Positions 24,946 to 33,409 of a DNA stretch of 64,000 nucleotides are shown in pieces. The notes under the pieces are model-generated. The model worked only from the letters and a program-made list of their open reading frames with translations. It was not told where the DNA came from and did not search any database. Origin of the DNA: Flavobacterium pectinovorum (GTDB lineage: Bacteria > Bacteroidota > Bacteroidia > Flavobacteriales > Flavobacteriaceae); NCBI RefSeq assembly GCF_006438875.1, contig NZ_RCZH01000004.1:310001-374000 (forward strand). Direction: 5' to 3'. The translations under genes were made by a program, and so were the position numbers. Within the stretch, counting starts at the first letter, position 1. Every line of letters starts with the position of its first letter.

Positions 24946-27117
24946 ATGAAAAAAATATACTTTACCCTATTGATAATAGGGCAATGTGTCTTGGCACAAA
25001 ACAAAGTGGAAAAAGACACAACCAAATCTCAAAAACTTGAAAACGTTTTTGTAACGGCAAATAGAACCGCTACTTTACGCAAAGAAACTCCTGTTGCAAT
25101 TAGTAAAATAACCGCAAGAACAATCAACGAAACCAAAGCTACAGCGGTTTACGAAATCATCAATAAAACGCCGGGAGTTTTAATGGTTAACTTAGGAAAC
25201 GAACAGCATATGATGTCGATTAGGCAGCCAATGACAACCAATGCATATTATTTATATCTGGAAGATGGTTTACCGATTCGTCCAATGGGAATCTTCAATC
25301 ACAACGCTTTACTGGAAATCAATCAATATAATCTGCAAAGCATTGAAGTTGTAAAAGGTCCTGTTTCTTCTTTATACGGACCAGAAGCCGTTGGCGGAAC
25401 AATCAACTTAATTTCGCTAAAACCGCCTGTAAATCCTGAATTCAAATTTGGTGTTCAGGCAGATAATTACGGCTACCGAAGATTTCAGGCAGCGGGTGGC
25501 GCAACCATCGGGAAAGTTGGTTTTCATATTGCCGGAATTTCAAGTTTGCAGGAAAATGGATGGATGACGTATTCGGATTATAACAAAGACAATCTGAATG
25601 CCAGAATTGATTATAACATCTCGCCTTCTACCCGATTGATTAGTAGCACCATGTATGGAAAATATTATTCAGACATGAGCGGAACTGTAAACGAAGACGC
25701 TTTTAATAACAGAACTTACAAAAGCACTTCTAATTTTACCTATAGAAAATCTGATGCTTTGCGTACCAGATTAACATTAGAACACGATTGGAACAGCAAT
25801 TCAAGCAGTTATATTACAGCTTATTTACGTGACAATAAATTAGGGCAAAATCCTTCTTACGGGATAAAATGGAGTCCAACCGTAAATCCTACAACGGCAA
25901 AAGGCGAAGTAAATTCGAATAACTTCAAAAGTTACGGAGCAATCGGACAGCATACTCAAAAATTCAACTTCCTGAATGCCAAACTTGTTGCGGGAGTATT
26001 ATATGATTATTCTCCCGTTACCTATTGGTCTTATGTTATAGATTTAAAAGCGAACTTAAATCCGGGTGTTCCCGGAAAACAAACCGTAGATTCATACGAG
26101 ATTATTGCCGAACATCCCGATTCAAAATTAGCAGACTATACAGCCGATATTTTCAACACCGCCGGTTATGCACAATTGAGTTTTAATCCTATAGAAAAAT
26201 TAGTCATCACTATTGGCGGACGTTATGATAATATGAAAGTCAATTATGACAATGCTTTAGATAATTCTACAGGAAGCAAAATCTACGACAAAGTGACTTT
26301 TAAAGCTGGTGCAAACTATAATCCGTTTGAGTCTGCAGGTTTTTATGGCAATTACTCACAAGGTTTTGCGCCTCCCGGAATCACTTCAATTTTCAGAACT
26401 AAACCCGGAACCGGGGGAACAACCGGAGTTCCTGCAGGTTTTTATTATAATCTGGAACCTGCAACTTTCAACAATTATGAAGTTGGCGGATGGTTATCTT
26501 TCCTTCAAAATAAACTAAATTTTGACTACGCTTTCTATTATATGGAAGGAAAAAATGAGCTTTTGAACATTAAATTGGCTGATAATTCAACAGATTATCG
26601 TTCGGCTGGAGAAACACGTCATAAAGGAATTGAATTTGGAGCCACATACAAACCATCAAAACAATTCAACTTTCGTCTTGGCGGAACTTACGCGCAGCAC
26701 ACTTATATCGATTTTAAACTTTCAGACAAACCATCAGATCCGATTCAGGATTTGAACGGAAAAGAAATGCCTGCCGCACCAAAATGGTCGGGAAATTCAG
26801 AAGTTAGTTATTATGCAAACTGGCTTCCAAACCTGAGAACTTCTGTAGAATGGCAACTTGTGGGAAGTTACTACCAAGACCAAATAAATACTGTAAAATA
26901 TAGCGGTTACAACATATTCAATGCAAGAGTTGGTTATCAATGGAAACGAATTGAAGTGTACGGAAACGTCCTTAATCTAACCGATAAATTGTACACTTAC
27001 AACGTTTCGCGAGCCAATACCACAAATGCTCAACCCACATATACCGCAGCAGCTCCAAGAACTTTTGTATTTGGAATACAGTACAATTTTTCATTAAAAA
27101 ATAATAGGCACCAATAA
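24946..27117 (+). CDS. TonB-dependent outer-membrane receptor, Met/His-rich plug (putative copper uptake)
   Basis: 723 residues: signal peptide (to about 18), TonB-box-like ENVFVTA (32-38), plug domain (about 45-155) and a 22-stranded-type barrel ending FVFGIQYNFSLK. The plug carries an unusual run NEQHMMSIRQPM (H88, M89, M90, M96) and LPIRPMGIFNHN (M114, H119), residues suited to Cu(I). The canonical VEVVKGP and LYGPEAVGGTINLIS motifs are present. TonB receptors import scarce metal complexes; the neighbours (MbnP/MbnH-like, CNGRC protein, PepSY protein) point to copper or a copper-binding compound. A siderophore role is the alternative. No TonB/ExbBD genes are in the window. Confidence 0.93.
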   Translation: MKKIYFTLLIIGQCVLAQNKVEKDTTKSQKLENVFVTANRTATLRKETPVAISKITARTINETKATAVYEIINKTPGVLMVNLGNEQHMMSIRQPMTTNAYYLYLEDGLPIRPMGIFNHNALLEINQYNLQSIEVVKGPVSSLYGPEAVGGTINLISLKPPVNPEFKFGVQADNYGYRRFQAAGGATIGKVGFHIAGISSLQENGWMTYSDYNKDNLNARIDYNISPSTRLISSTMYGKYYSDMSGTVNEDAFNNRTYKSTSNFTYRKSDALRTRLTLEHDWNSNSSSYITAYLRDNKLGQNPSYGIKWSPTVNPTTAKGEVNSNNFKSYGAIGQHTQKFNFLNAKLVAGVLYDYSPVTYWSYVIDLKANLNPGVPGKQTVDSYEIIAEHPDSKLADYTADIFNTAGYAQLSFNPIEKLVITIGGRYDNMKVNYDNALDNSTGSKIYDKVTFKAGANYNPFESAGFYGNYSQGFAPPGITSIFRTKPGTGGTTGVPAGFYYNLEPATFNNYEVGGWLSFLQNKLNFDYAFYYMEGKNELLNIKLADNSTDYRSAGETRHKGIEFGATYKPSKQFNFRLGGTYAQHTYIDFKLSDKPSDPIQDLNGKEMPAAPKWSGNSEVSYYANWLPNLRTSVEWQLVGSYYQDQINTVKYSGYNIFNARVGYQWKRIEVYGNVLNLTDKLYTYNVSRANTTNAQPTYTAAAPRTFVFGIQYNFSLKNNRHQ

Positions 27118-27123
27118 TTTTCT

Positions 27124-27187
27124 GCCACAGATTAAGAGGATTAAAATAATTTTTTAATAATCTGTGTTAATCTTTTTAATCTGTGGC
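27124..27187. repeat. GCCACAGATTAAGAGGATTA dyad
   Basis: Arms 27124-27143 and 27167-27187 (TTAATCTTTTTAATCTGTGGC) are near-perfect inverted copies. This is the same word family as the single arm at about 51365-51386. It lies 6 bases after the receptor stop and could end that transcript. Confidence 0.75.
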
Positions 27188-27210
27188 CAAAAAAATAATA
27201 ATTATTAGAA

Positions 27211-27287
27211 GCTAATCCCGCTCTCGGCTTTATCTTTTTATGTCCGCCGCGGCGGACATAAAAAGGATATCGCCTCCATCGGGGCTA
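27211..27287. repeat. REP-like element, short form, copy 3 (minus orientation), with 26-30 bp palindromic core
   Basis: Ends GCTAATCCCGCT and ATCGGGGCTA bracket a perfect palindrome TTTTATGTCCGCCG/CGGCGGACATAAAA at about 27235-27264. The reverse complement reads TAGCCCCGAT ... AGCGGGATTAGC, matching the plus-oriented copies. An ATG inside the core is in frame with the PepSY gene but is not its likely start. Confidence 0.8.
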
Positions 27288-27299
27288 AAAAACCTAACA

Positions 27300-28910
27300 A
27301 TGAGCAAAGAAATAAATAGAGAAAAAAAATCTAAAAAAACCCCGATGACTATCGGGGCTAAGTTTGTCAAGAAAATCAAACAGCACATGTACAAATGGCA
27401 CAGAACAATTGGTTTAATTACCATTGTTCCTGTTATTTTCTGGACATTATCAGGTTTGATGCATCCGTTTATGGCGCATTTTTTTAAACCGGAAATTGCC
27501 CATGACAAACTGGAACAGCAAATTATTGATAAAAATCAATTGAAATTTTCTATACAGGAAGTTTTACAGAAAAATGAACTAACGCAATTCAAAAATTTCA
27601 GAATCGTTACTTTCAACAATAAAACCTATTATCAGCTTAAAACTATACTTGGTGAATTATGGTATTACGATACTTCAACAGCTGAGAAACTAGAAAACGG
27701 AGATCAAAAATATGCAGAATGGCTTTCGCGATATTTCCTTGACGATCAAAAAAGTGCTGTCAAAAAGAGCGAAATTGTCACTGAATTTACTTCTCAATAC
27801 AAATATGTAAATCGGTATTTGCCTGTTTACAAACTTAGTTTTGACCGTCCGGATGCGATGCAGGTTTATGTAGAAACATCATCGAGCAAATTAGCCACTT
27901 ACAACCCAACTTCCCGACAAGCTTTTATTTGGTTCTTTGATACTTTTCATAATTGGTCGTTTATCGATGCGATTACCAATAACAGTATCCGAATTATTAC
28001 GATGATTTTCTTATTGTCAATAATTGGATTTTCTGCCTTGAGCGGAATTCTGATTTATGGTCTATTGTGGAAACAATTCAAAAAAACAGATAACTTACAA
28101 CCTAAGAAAGGACTTAGAAAATACCATCGTCAAATTGGAATTTGGGTTTCACTTTTCACTTTGACATTTGCCTTTAGCGGAGCTTATCACGCTACAACAA
28201 AATGGGCACCTTATACTTTATCACAAATGGTTTATGAGCCAACTTTTGAAACTAAAGAAATTCCTGTGGCAAATAATGCGTTAGATTTAGACTGGAATCG
28301 TTTTCAAAATGTGAGTATTATTACTTTAAATGACACCACCTATTATCGTTGTCAATTGCTTGAAAAGGAAAAATTCAAAACATCAAAAACCGATTCTAAT
28401 TCAAAATGGAATAAAAAAGAAGATCCAAAATCTGAAGTCGTTTACATTAATGCAACAACCAATAAAATTACGCCAAATATTGATCTTGAATATGCCGAAT
28501 TTCTGGCTTATTATTTTACAGATGGAGCACCAAAAGCGGCTTGCTGCGAAATGGTCGAAAGTTCTAATGAACCGGAAGTTTCATTAGAAAATGCAAAATT
28601 ATTAGAATCTAAAGTGTTAACTGATTTCGAAAGCAGAGAATATGGTTTTGTCAACAAAAGATTACCCGTTGTAAAATTAGCCTACGATACTCCGGAGAAA
28701 ACTACTTATTTTATAGAAACGGTGACTTCAAGATTAGCAGCAGTAGTTAAAAGCTCAGATATGGTCGAAGGATATTCGTTTGCTATTCTACACAAATTTT
28801 TATTCATGGATTGGGCAGGAAAAAACATTCGGGATTTAACAATGGTTTTGGCAGCTTTGACCATTTTAGTTGTTAGTATTCTTGGCTTTATTCTGTTTTT
28901 GAAAAAGTAA
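27300..28910 (+). CDS. PepSY-associated membrane protein (putative metal-chelate reductase)
   Basis: 536 residues from the ATG at 27300; an in-frame ATG at 27240 lies inside a REP palindrome and is rejected. Four to five membrane helices are seen: HMYKWHRTIGLITIVPVIFWTLSG (His pair suited to haem), IRIITMIFLLSIIGFSALSGILIYG, YHRQIGIWVSLFTLTFAFSGAYH and the C-terminal DLTMVLAALTILVVSILGFILF. Periplasmic PepSY-like domains lie between. Such proteins (PiuB/FsrB-like) usually accompany TonB receptors and are thought to reduce or release the imported metal. CCE near the GAPKAACCEMVESS segment adds two Cys. A small CCCCGAT/ATCGGGG dyad at 27340-27357 falls inside the coding N-terminus. Confidence 0.85.
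   Translation: MSKEINREKKSKKTPMTIGAKFVKKIKQHMYKWHRTIGLITIVPVIFWTLSGLMHPFMAHFFKPEIAHDKLEQQIIDKNQLKFSIQEVLQKNELTQFKNFRIVTFNNKTYYQLKTILGELWYYDTSTAEKLENGDQKYAEWLSRYFLDDQKSAVKKSEIVTEFTSQYKYVNRYLPVYKLSFDRPDAMQVYVETSSSKLATYNPTSRQAFIWFFDTFHNWSFIDAITNNSIRIITMIFLLSIIGFSALSGILIYGLLWKQFKKTDNLQPKKGLRKYHRQIGIWVSLFTLTFAFSGAYHATTKWAPYTLSQMVYEPTFETKEIPVANNALDLDWNRFQNVSIITLNDTTYYRCQLLEKEKFKTSKTDSNSKWNKKEDPKSEVVYINATTNKITPNIDLEYAEFLAYYFTDGAPKAACCEMVESSNEPEVSLENAKLLESKVLTDFESREYGFVNKRLPVVKLAYDTPEKTTYFIETVTSRLAAVVKSSDMVEGYSFAILHKFLFMDWAGKNIRDLTMVLAALTILVVSILGFILFLKK
27340..27357. repeat. CCCCGAT...ATCGGGG dyad inside a coding region
   Basis: CCCCGATGACTATCGGGG, followed by CTA, repeats the end word of the REP-like family within codons 14-20 of the PepSY protein (TPMTIGA). 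It adds no frameshift. The N-terminal cytoplasmic tail seems to tolerate it. Confidence 0.65.
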
Positions 28911-28917
28911 TATAAAC

Positions 28918-29162
28918 TATTGAGTTTCTAAGTTACTATCCCGAAGTTTCGGGCAATGTCATTAAGCTAAGGGAATATTGCCGAATAAATCTCGCGCAAA
29001 GTCGCAGTCCCGAGGCTTCGGGAGCAAAGAAAATGTATGTAAACTTGGCGGCTTTGCGACTTTGCGCGATTTTTTTTCAGTCTTAATTATCTAAAAAAAG
29101 CTTAACTTAATGACATTGAGCTTCGGGACTAAGTTTTTTTCTTAGCAACTTAGAAACTCAGT
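28918..29162. repeat. GAGTTTCTAAGTTAC dyad split by an inserted MITE
   Basis: TTGAGTTTCTAAGTTACTA at about 28919-28937 pairs with TTAGCAACTTAGAAACTCAG near 29143-29162. Between the arms sits the 165 bp MITE copy (28954-29118). The same words make a short-loop dyad at 40018-40095, so this copy was probably compact before the insertion. Confidence 0.7.
28954..29118. mobile_element. MITE-like element, copy 1 (165 bp)
   Basis: Left end CAATGTCATTAAGCTAAGG at 28954; right end GCTTAACTTAATGACATTG to 29118; 17 of 19 terminal bases pair. Flanks are AGTTTCGGG (28945-28953) and AGCTTCGGG (29119-29127), a 9-base direct repeat with one mismatch. The interior holds a long dyad GCGCAAAGTCGC ... GCGACTTTGCGC and the loop word AAATGTATGTAAACTTGGCGG, plus an extra TCCCGAGGCTTCGGGA hairpin. 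There is no ORF, so any transposase acts in trans. Confidence 0.8.
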
Positions 29163-29218
29163 TCCTTATAAACTTTTTTTTTACATATATTTGATTGTAT
29201 TTAATCACGTAACTAAAA

Positions 29219-29854
29219 TTGAGAAAAAACCTTCGTCTTTTATTTCCCTTAATCTGGACCATCTGTTTTAGTTACTTTTTTATCTTAATGATTAAGATTA
29301 CCTGGCAATATATACCCTTTCATAAAGACATTGCCTTTCTTCAAATAAAACAATCCGAGGTAGAGAAAATCCCATTTTATATTCCTTTTTTTTATACACA
29401 TGTATATTCAGCTATTTTTGTTTTGCTTGCAGGATTTTCTCAATTCAGTTCTGCGCTTTTAAAAAAATTTCCCGCAGCACACAGAAATATTGGTAAATTT
29501 TACGTTTTTACAGTTCTTTTTTTTAGTGCTCCTTCGGGTTTATTTATTGGCTTTTTTGCAAACGGCGGGCTTTACTCCAAAATTTCTTTTGTGACCTTAT
29601 CAATTCTATGGTTTTACTTTACTCTTAAAGGTTTTACATCTATTAAAAATAAAAATATTACAAAACATCAGGCATTTATGTTCCGAAGTTTTGCCCTGAC
29701 CTTTTCTGCTATTACGTTGCGTTTCTGGAAGGTTATTCTAGTATATTTGTTTCATCCCGCGCCTATGGATGTGTATCAGATAATCGCGTGGCTGGGTTGG
29801 ATTCCCAATTTATTAATCGTTGAATATTATCTTTATAACCAATTAAAAAAATGA
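29219..29854 (+). CDS. DUF2306-like multi-pass membrane protein
   Basis: 211 residues from a TTG start at 29219 (TTGAGAAAAAAC). Six or so hydrophobic helices alternate with short loops; the HVYSAIFVLLAGFSQFSS, HRNIGKFYVFTVLF and KHQAFMFRSFALTFSAITLRFWKV segments, each with a conserved His, are typical of the DUF2306 group (YesM/cyt-b561-like arrangement). His placement hints at haem or metal binding within the membrane but this is inference. It overlaps the next gene by four bases (ATGA), so the two are co-translated. Confidence 0.75.
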   Translation: MRKNLRLLFPLIWTICFSYFFILMIKITWQYIPFHKDIAFLQIKQSEVEKIPFYIPFFYTHVYSAIFVLLAGFSQFSSALLKKFPAAHRNIGKFYVFTVLFFSAPSGLFIGFFANGGLYSKISFVTLSILWFYFTLKGFTSIKNKNITKHQAFMFRSFALTFSAITLRFWKVILVYLFHPAPMDVYQIIAWLGWIPNLLIVEYYLYNQLKK

Positions 29855-30771
29855 AAAAACTTTTTTGTTTACTGTTATCAATATTCCTTTTTTCCTGTAA
29901 TTCTAAAGAAAAAAACCTTGCAAAAAATAATACCGATAATTCAATGCCCGAAGAAATCAGAACCGATTTATATGGTTCGTGGGTTGGCGATTTTATTGCT
30001 GCAGAACGAGACACAACCAGAGAAGCCAAAGAAAATTACAGCAACAAAATCAATATTGTCATAAAGAAAATTACCGCTGATGAAGTTACCGGACAAAGTA
30101 TTGTTGCGGGCAACAGCAGACCTCTTAAAGGTTTTATGCGAAGAACGGGAAACACATTTTATTTTACCCTTAAAGAACCCGGAGATGATAAAAACGACGG
30201 AGTCTTTACTTTTGAAATTCAAAAAGACACCCTTTTAGTAGGAACCTGGACTGCTAATAATGGAAAAAAAGAAGTTACTAAAAGGAAATTTACGTTGTAT
30301 AAACAAGAATTCAAATACAATCCAAATGCTATGCTTCCTGAAGGAGATCCGTATGTTGATTTTGAAAACTCAAAAGAAGAACTAGTTACAAATGTAGAAG
30401 ATCAAGAAGATACTGAAGAAGGAGAAGATTCAACGAATACTAAAAAAGCCGAACCTTATATGGAAACGGTATACAGAATAGCTTCTGAAAAAATTTCAAC
30501 AATCAATTCATCAACACAAAAATTGAAAGAATCTGATGTTAAAAACTTAAAGAAAATTGATTTGGAAATTCTTAGAAATACCATTTTCGCCAGACATGGA
30601 CTTACTTTTAAAACTAAAACAGTTCGTCAGTTTTTTGATGATGTTGAATGGTATGTTCCTATTGCAACTAATGTAGATGATCAATTAACAACGGTTGAAA
30701 AAGAAAATATCGTTTTGTTAAAACGTTTTGAAAAATATGCCGAAGATAATTATGATTCTTTTGGAAGATAA
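29851..30771 (+). CDS. YARHG-domain lipoprotein
   Basis: 306 residues, lipoprotein signal LFSC (Cys16). Residues about 38-155 form a beta-rich domain of unknown type (GSWVGDFIAAERDT; VGTWTANNGKKEVTKRKFTLY). An acidic, low-complexity linker (171-200) leads to the C-terminal YARHG domain with LEILRNTIFARHGLTFKT (FARHG at 246-250) and FFDDVEWYVP. YARHG is an extracytoplasmic domain of unknown binding role in lipoproteins and anchored proteins. It shares an ATGA overlap with the DUF2306 gene. Confidence 0.85.
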   Translation: MKKLFCLLLSIFLFSCNSKEKNLAKNNTDNSMPEEIRTDLYGSWVGDFIAAERDTTREAKENYSNKINIVIKKITADEVTGQSIVAGNSRPLKGFMRRTGNTFYFTLKEPGDDKNDGVFTFEIQKDTLLVGTWTANNGKKEVTKRKFTLYKQEFKYNPNAMLPEGDPYVDFENSKEELVTNVEDQEDTEEGEDSTNTKKAEPYMETVYRIASEKISTINSSTQKLKESDVKNLKKIDLEILRNTIFARHGLTFKTKTVRQFFDDVEWYVPIATNVDDQLTTVEKENIVLLKRFEKYAEDNYDSFGR

Positions 30772-30807
30772 TTTTTTTTGCCACGAATTACACAAAGTTT
30801 TATTTTG

Positions 30808-30905
30808 TTTCACGCAGATTTAAAAAGATTTAAGCAGATGCTCGCAGATTTATATAATTCTAAATCAAAATAAAATCTGCCTAAATCTGCAGAATCTGCG
30901 TGAAA
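30808..30905. repeat. CACGCAGATT / AATCTGCGTG word-dyad
   Basis: TTTCACGCAGATTTAAAAAG at 30808 and AATCTGCAGAATCTGCGTGA to 30905 are inverted arms with inner AGATTTA words. Before it is a CCACGAATTACACAAAG single arm (30781-30799); after it an ACTTTGCGACTTTGCGTCTT arm (30948-30973). It lies between convergent genes and may terminate both. Confidence 0.75.
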
Positions 30906-30990
30906 TAATCCTTTGAATCTTTCTAATCTGTTAGCCTTAAATAAAAAACTTTGCGACTTTGCGTCTTTGCGAGATTCAAAAAAATTAAAC

Positions 30991-31662
30991 TTATACTTTG
31001 TCCTGAGGATTTTCTTCGTAATATCTCGCTTCAATTCGTTTAATATCTTTAATCGAATTTTTAGCCCAATCCAAACGTTTCTCCAGAATTTCTTCCTCGG
31101 ATAAATGCCAGTCAAGATCTGAATTACGTAATCTGTTTGTTATATTTTCAATGATTATAGCAGCCGAAACGGAGATATTTAAGCTCTCTGTAAAACCAAC
31201 CATTGGAATTTTAAGAAAACCATCTGCTTTTTCCAGAATTTCTTCTGACAAACCATCTCTTTCTGTTCCAAAAAATAAAGCGCTTGGTTTTGTAATATCA
31301 AAATCTTCAAGCAAACAATCATTTTCGTGAGGAGTTGTCGCAATAATTTGATAACCTTGGTTCTGTAAAGTCGAAATGCAATTGGTTACGGAATCAAATT
31401 GATTGATGTCAACCCATTTTTGAGCTCCCATTGCAATTTCTTTATCGATTTTTTTTCCGTAACGCTGTTCGATAACATTCAATTCCTGAATTCCAAAAAC
31501 CTCACAACTGCGCATAACGGCACTTGTATTGTGCATCTGAAAAACATCTTCAACTACAATTGTAAAATGCTTTGTACGATTTCCAAGTACTTTGAGAAAT
31601 TTTTCTTTACGATTATCTGTTAGTATATTTTCGAGGAAAGCAAGGTAATCTAAGTCAATCAT
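30991..31662 (-). CDS. trmH: tRNA/rRNA 2'-O-methyltransferase, TrmH (SpoU) family
   Basis: 223 residues of the SPOUT knotted-fold class. Motif 1 HNTSAVMRSCEVFGI, motif 2 SALFFGTERDGLSEE and motif 3 PMVGFTESLNISVSAAIIIEN are all present. The overall length and the C-terminal helical tail (RLDWAKNSIKDIKRIEARYY) fit TrmH, which methylates the ribose of G18 in tRNA. RlmB is the closest alternative but has a longer N-terminal domain. The gene is alone on the minus strand, read toward the dyad at 30808-30905. Confidence 0.9.
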   Translation of the reverse strand: MIDLDYLAFLENILTDNRKEKFLKVLGNRTKHFTIVVEDVFQMHNTSAVMRSCEVFGIQELNVIEQRYGKKIDKEIAMGAQKWVDINQFDSVTNCISTLQNQGYQIIATTPHENDCLLEDFDITKPSALFFGTERDGLSEEILEKADGFLKIPMVGFTESLNISVSAAIIIENITNRLRNSDLDWHLSEEEILEKRLDWAKNSIKDIKRIEARYYEENPQDKV

Positions 31663-31735
31663 TTCAATTTTATTTATCGCAAAAATACATTTTAAATAAA
31701 ATAGAAAGAAAGATTCATAAGTATTTTAAATTCTC

Positions 31736-32695
31736 TTAATAGGTCATAAGCATGTCTTTTAATTTTTCATGCAACTTTTCAACCTCTATAAAATCTATTT
31801 CCAATTCTTCTTCCTTAAAAAAATCACCTTCAAAAATAGCATTCTCATTTTTAGAATGTTTCTTTAAACGTTCGTACATTTTCTCCAATTCACTAATAGA
31901 ATAATCGACATTAATAAAGGAAACAAATTTCTCTACGACATTTTTCATTCCATCATTATAATTAAGCAATGTAACATTTTGATCTGCTTCATAAAAGTCT
32001 ATAAAACCTTGAAAATATCGTTCTAAAACCAATGCTCCATACTGCTGAAAACTAATTTCGTTAATCTCTTTTGCCGTAATTCCAAAAACACTTGGCGGCA
32101 ATAAATTGGGAACCATATGCATTCCTATCATCTTCTGATGTGATTTTAAAACCTCAATTGGATTTCTGTAAAGCAATGCAAAAGGTATCTTCGGAAAAAT
32201 TGACCTCAGATAACCGGCATTAAATATGTGCCAGGCATCCAATTTTAGAATCAAATTCTTTTGCTCCGGGAATCTTTTTTGTCCTAAAAAAGTTATTACA
32301 GCTTTTAAAAGAGCGCTTTTTTTATCCAGCCCAAAATTATCACTTCTTAAAATTTCGTCAATAATAGGTGCTTCAGAGATCATAATATTTTCAGCAGAAG
32401 TCGCCAGCGACTGACTCAACATCGTAGAACCGCATCGTGACACATGAAATACTACTGATTTCAAATCTACCGGAATTAACGCTGCAGACCAATCTATAAG
32501 ATTTTCTACCGTACTAACAACTCTCAGCAATTTTGAATTATATTCATGGCTTTTGCATTTTGCAATTGTTTCATCAAAAAATGGATCGGCAAATTTTTTA
32601 TCTGCCAAGTAAATCCATTCAAAATAAACATCACTATCTTTTTCTACTAATTTATAAGGAATCCAATTTGAAAGAGGATGGTTTAGATTTTCCAT
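31736..32695 (-). CDS. PAPS-dependent sulfotransferase family protein
   Basis: 319 residues, cytoplasmic. The PAPS 5'-phosphate loop is FHVSRCGSTMLSQSL (83-97), the 3'-phosphate site is LLYRNPIEVLKSH (175-186). An N-terminal stretch of about 70 residues precedes the catalytic core. The family moves sulfate from PAPS to a hydroxyl or amine of a small molecule, lipid or peptide. It is the last gene of a minus-strand set after an Asp/Asn hydroxylase-like gene (10-base gap) and an APS kinase gene that makes PAPS. This order suggests hydroxylation followed by sulfation of the same substrate. The acceptor is unknown. The base composition does not differ from neighbours by eye. Confidence 0.9.
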   Translation of the reverse strand: MENLNHPLSNWIPYKLVEKDSDVYFEWIYLADKKFADPFFDETIAKCKSHEYNSKLLRVVSTVENLIDWSAALIPVDLKSVVFHVSRCGSTMLSQSLATSAENIMISEAPIIDEILRSDNFGLDKKSALLKAVITFLGQKRFPEQKNLILKLDAWHIFNAGYLRSIFPKIPFALLYRNPIEVLKSHQKMIGMHMVPNLLPPSVFGITAKEINEISFQQYGALVLERYFQGFIDFYEADQNVTLLNYNDGMKNVVEKFVSFINVDYSISELEKMYERLKKHSKNENAIFEGDFFKEEELEIDFIEVEKLHEKLKDMLMTY

Positions 32696-32705
32696 TTTAT
32701 ATATT

Positions 32706-33389
32706 TTATTCTGCTAATAAATTTGCGATAATTTTTGCTCCGGCTTCTGATGGATTTCGAGAAAGTTCAGCAATAATTTTTTGCTTCATTTCATCTGAAT
32801 ATTGTTTTTTTGCTGGCGAAGAACTGATATCAAAACCCATTTCTGCAAACAATTTATCAGACCAATCGTTTCTTATACAATCCAGTGTGAGATGAATGCG
32901 AGGTTCTGAACTTTTATTTTCTACGCTATGTGGAAGCTGGAAATTGGCATACCAGCACTCGCCCATTTTCATTGGAACCATTTTTTTATCCACATAAAAA
33001 TAAACTTCAGAATTTGTTATAATGGGAATATGAATTCTAAAAAAACCATCTTCATAAGAAGTATCATTGTCAACATGTTCTTTTATTTCACTATCCGGTC
33101 CTAATCTTAGTAAACGTACAGCTTCTTTCTCACATTGAAACCAATCCATAATCTCTTTAAAATACTGACAACGATCCAGTAACTCCGTATTTTTATATTC
33201 TTTGTTTGGAAAAGACATGATATCGTTTATCAAACCAGATTGTGATCTCAAAGAAACGCTAGTCCATTTTCCTTCATAACGCCCTGTATTAAAATGAGGA
33301 GTCCACAAATCATTTTCGCATATCGCAAGTTCTTGCTGTAATTTATCTATCGAAAAAGAAACGGGAAGTTTACTGGAGGAAGGATTCAT
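32706..33389 (-). CDS. Aspartyl/asparaginyl beta-hydroxylase-family oxygenase
   Basis: 227 residues, no membrane anchor. The 2-oxoglutarate/Fe core is visible: RLLRLGPDSEIKEHVDND (H105, D107), FFRIHIPIITN (R118, H120), GECWYANFQLPHSVENKS (H154) and EPRIHLTLDC (R164, H166), matching Fe ligands His...His and the oxoglutarate-binding Arg. This family hydroxylates Asp/Asn side chains or, in LpxO/Ols types, acyl chains; those lipid enzymes have a membrane anchor that is missing here. A C-terminal extension (about 172-227) has no match I know. It is sandwiched between APS kinase and sulfotransferase. Confidence 0.9.
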   Translation of the reverse strand: MNPSSSKLPVSFSIDKLQQELAICENDLWTPHFNTGRYEGKWTSVSLRSQSGLINDIMSFPNKEYKNTELLDRCQYFKEIMDWFQCEKEAVRLLRLGPDSEIKEHVDNDTSYEDGFFRIHIPIITNSEVYFYVDKKMVPMKMGECWYANFQLPHSVENKSSEPRIHLTLDCIRNDWSDKLFAEMGFDISSSPAKKQYSDEMKQKIIAELSRNPSEAGAKIIANLLAE

Positions 33390-33409
33390 ATGCTTTTTTA
33401 AAGATTAAA

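Noticed and set aside
27240..27300. ATG at 27240 as the start of the PepSY gene
   Set aside because: It lies inside a perfect REP palindrome; the ATG at 27300 gives a normal N-terminus.
28954..29118. Simple long terminator after the PepSY gene
   Set aside because: The terminal repeats and flanking direct repeats recur at two other loci with different neighbours, which fits a mobile element better than a terminator, although it may also stop transcription.
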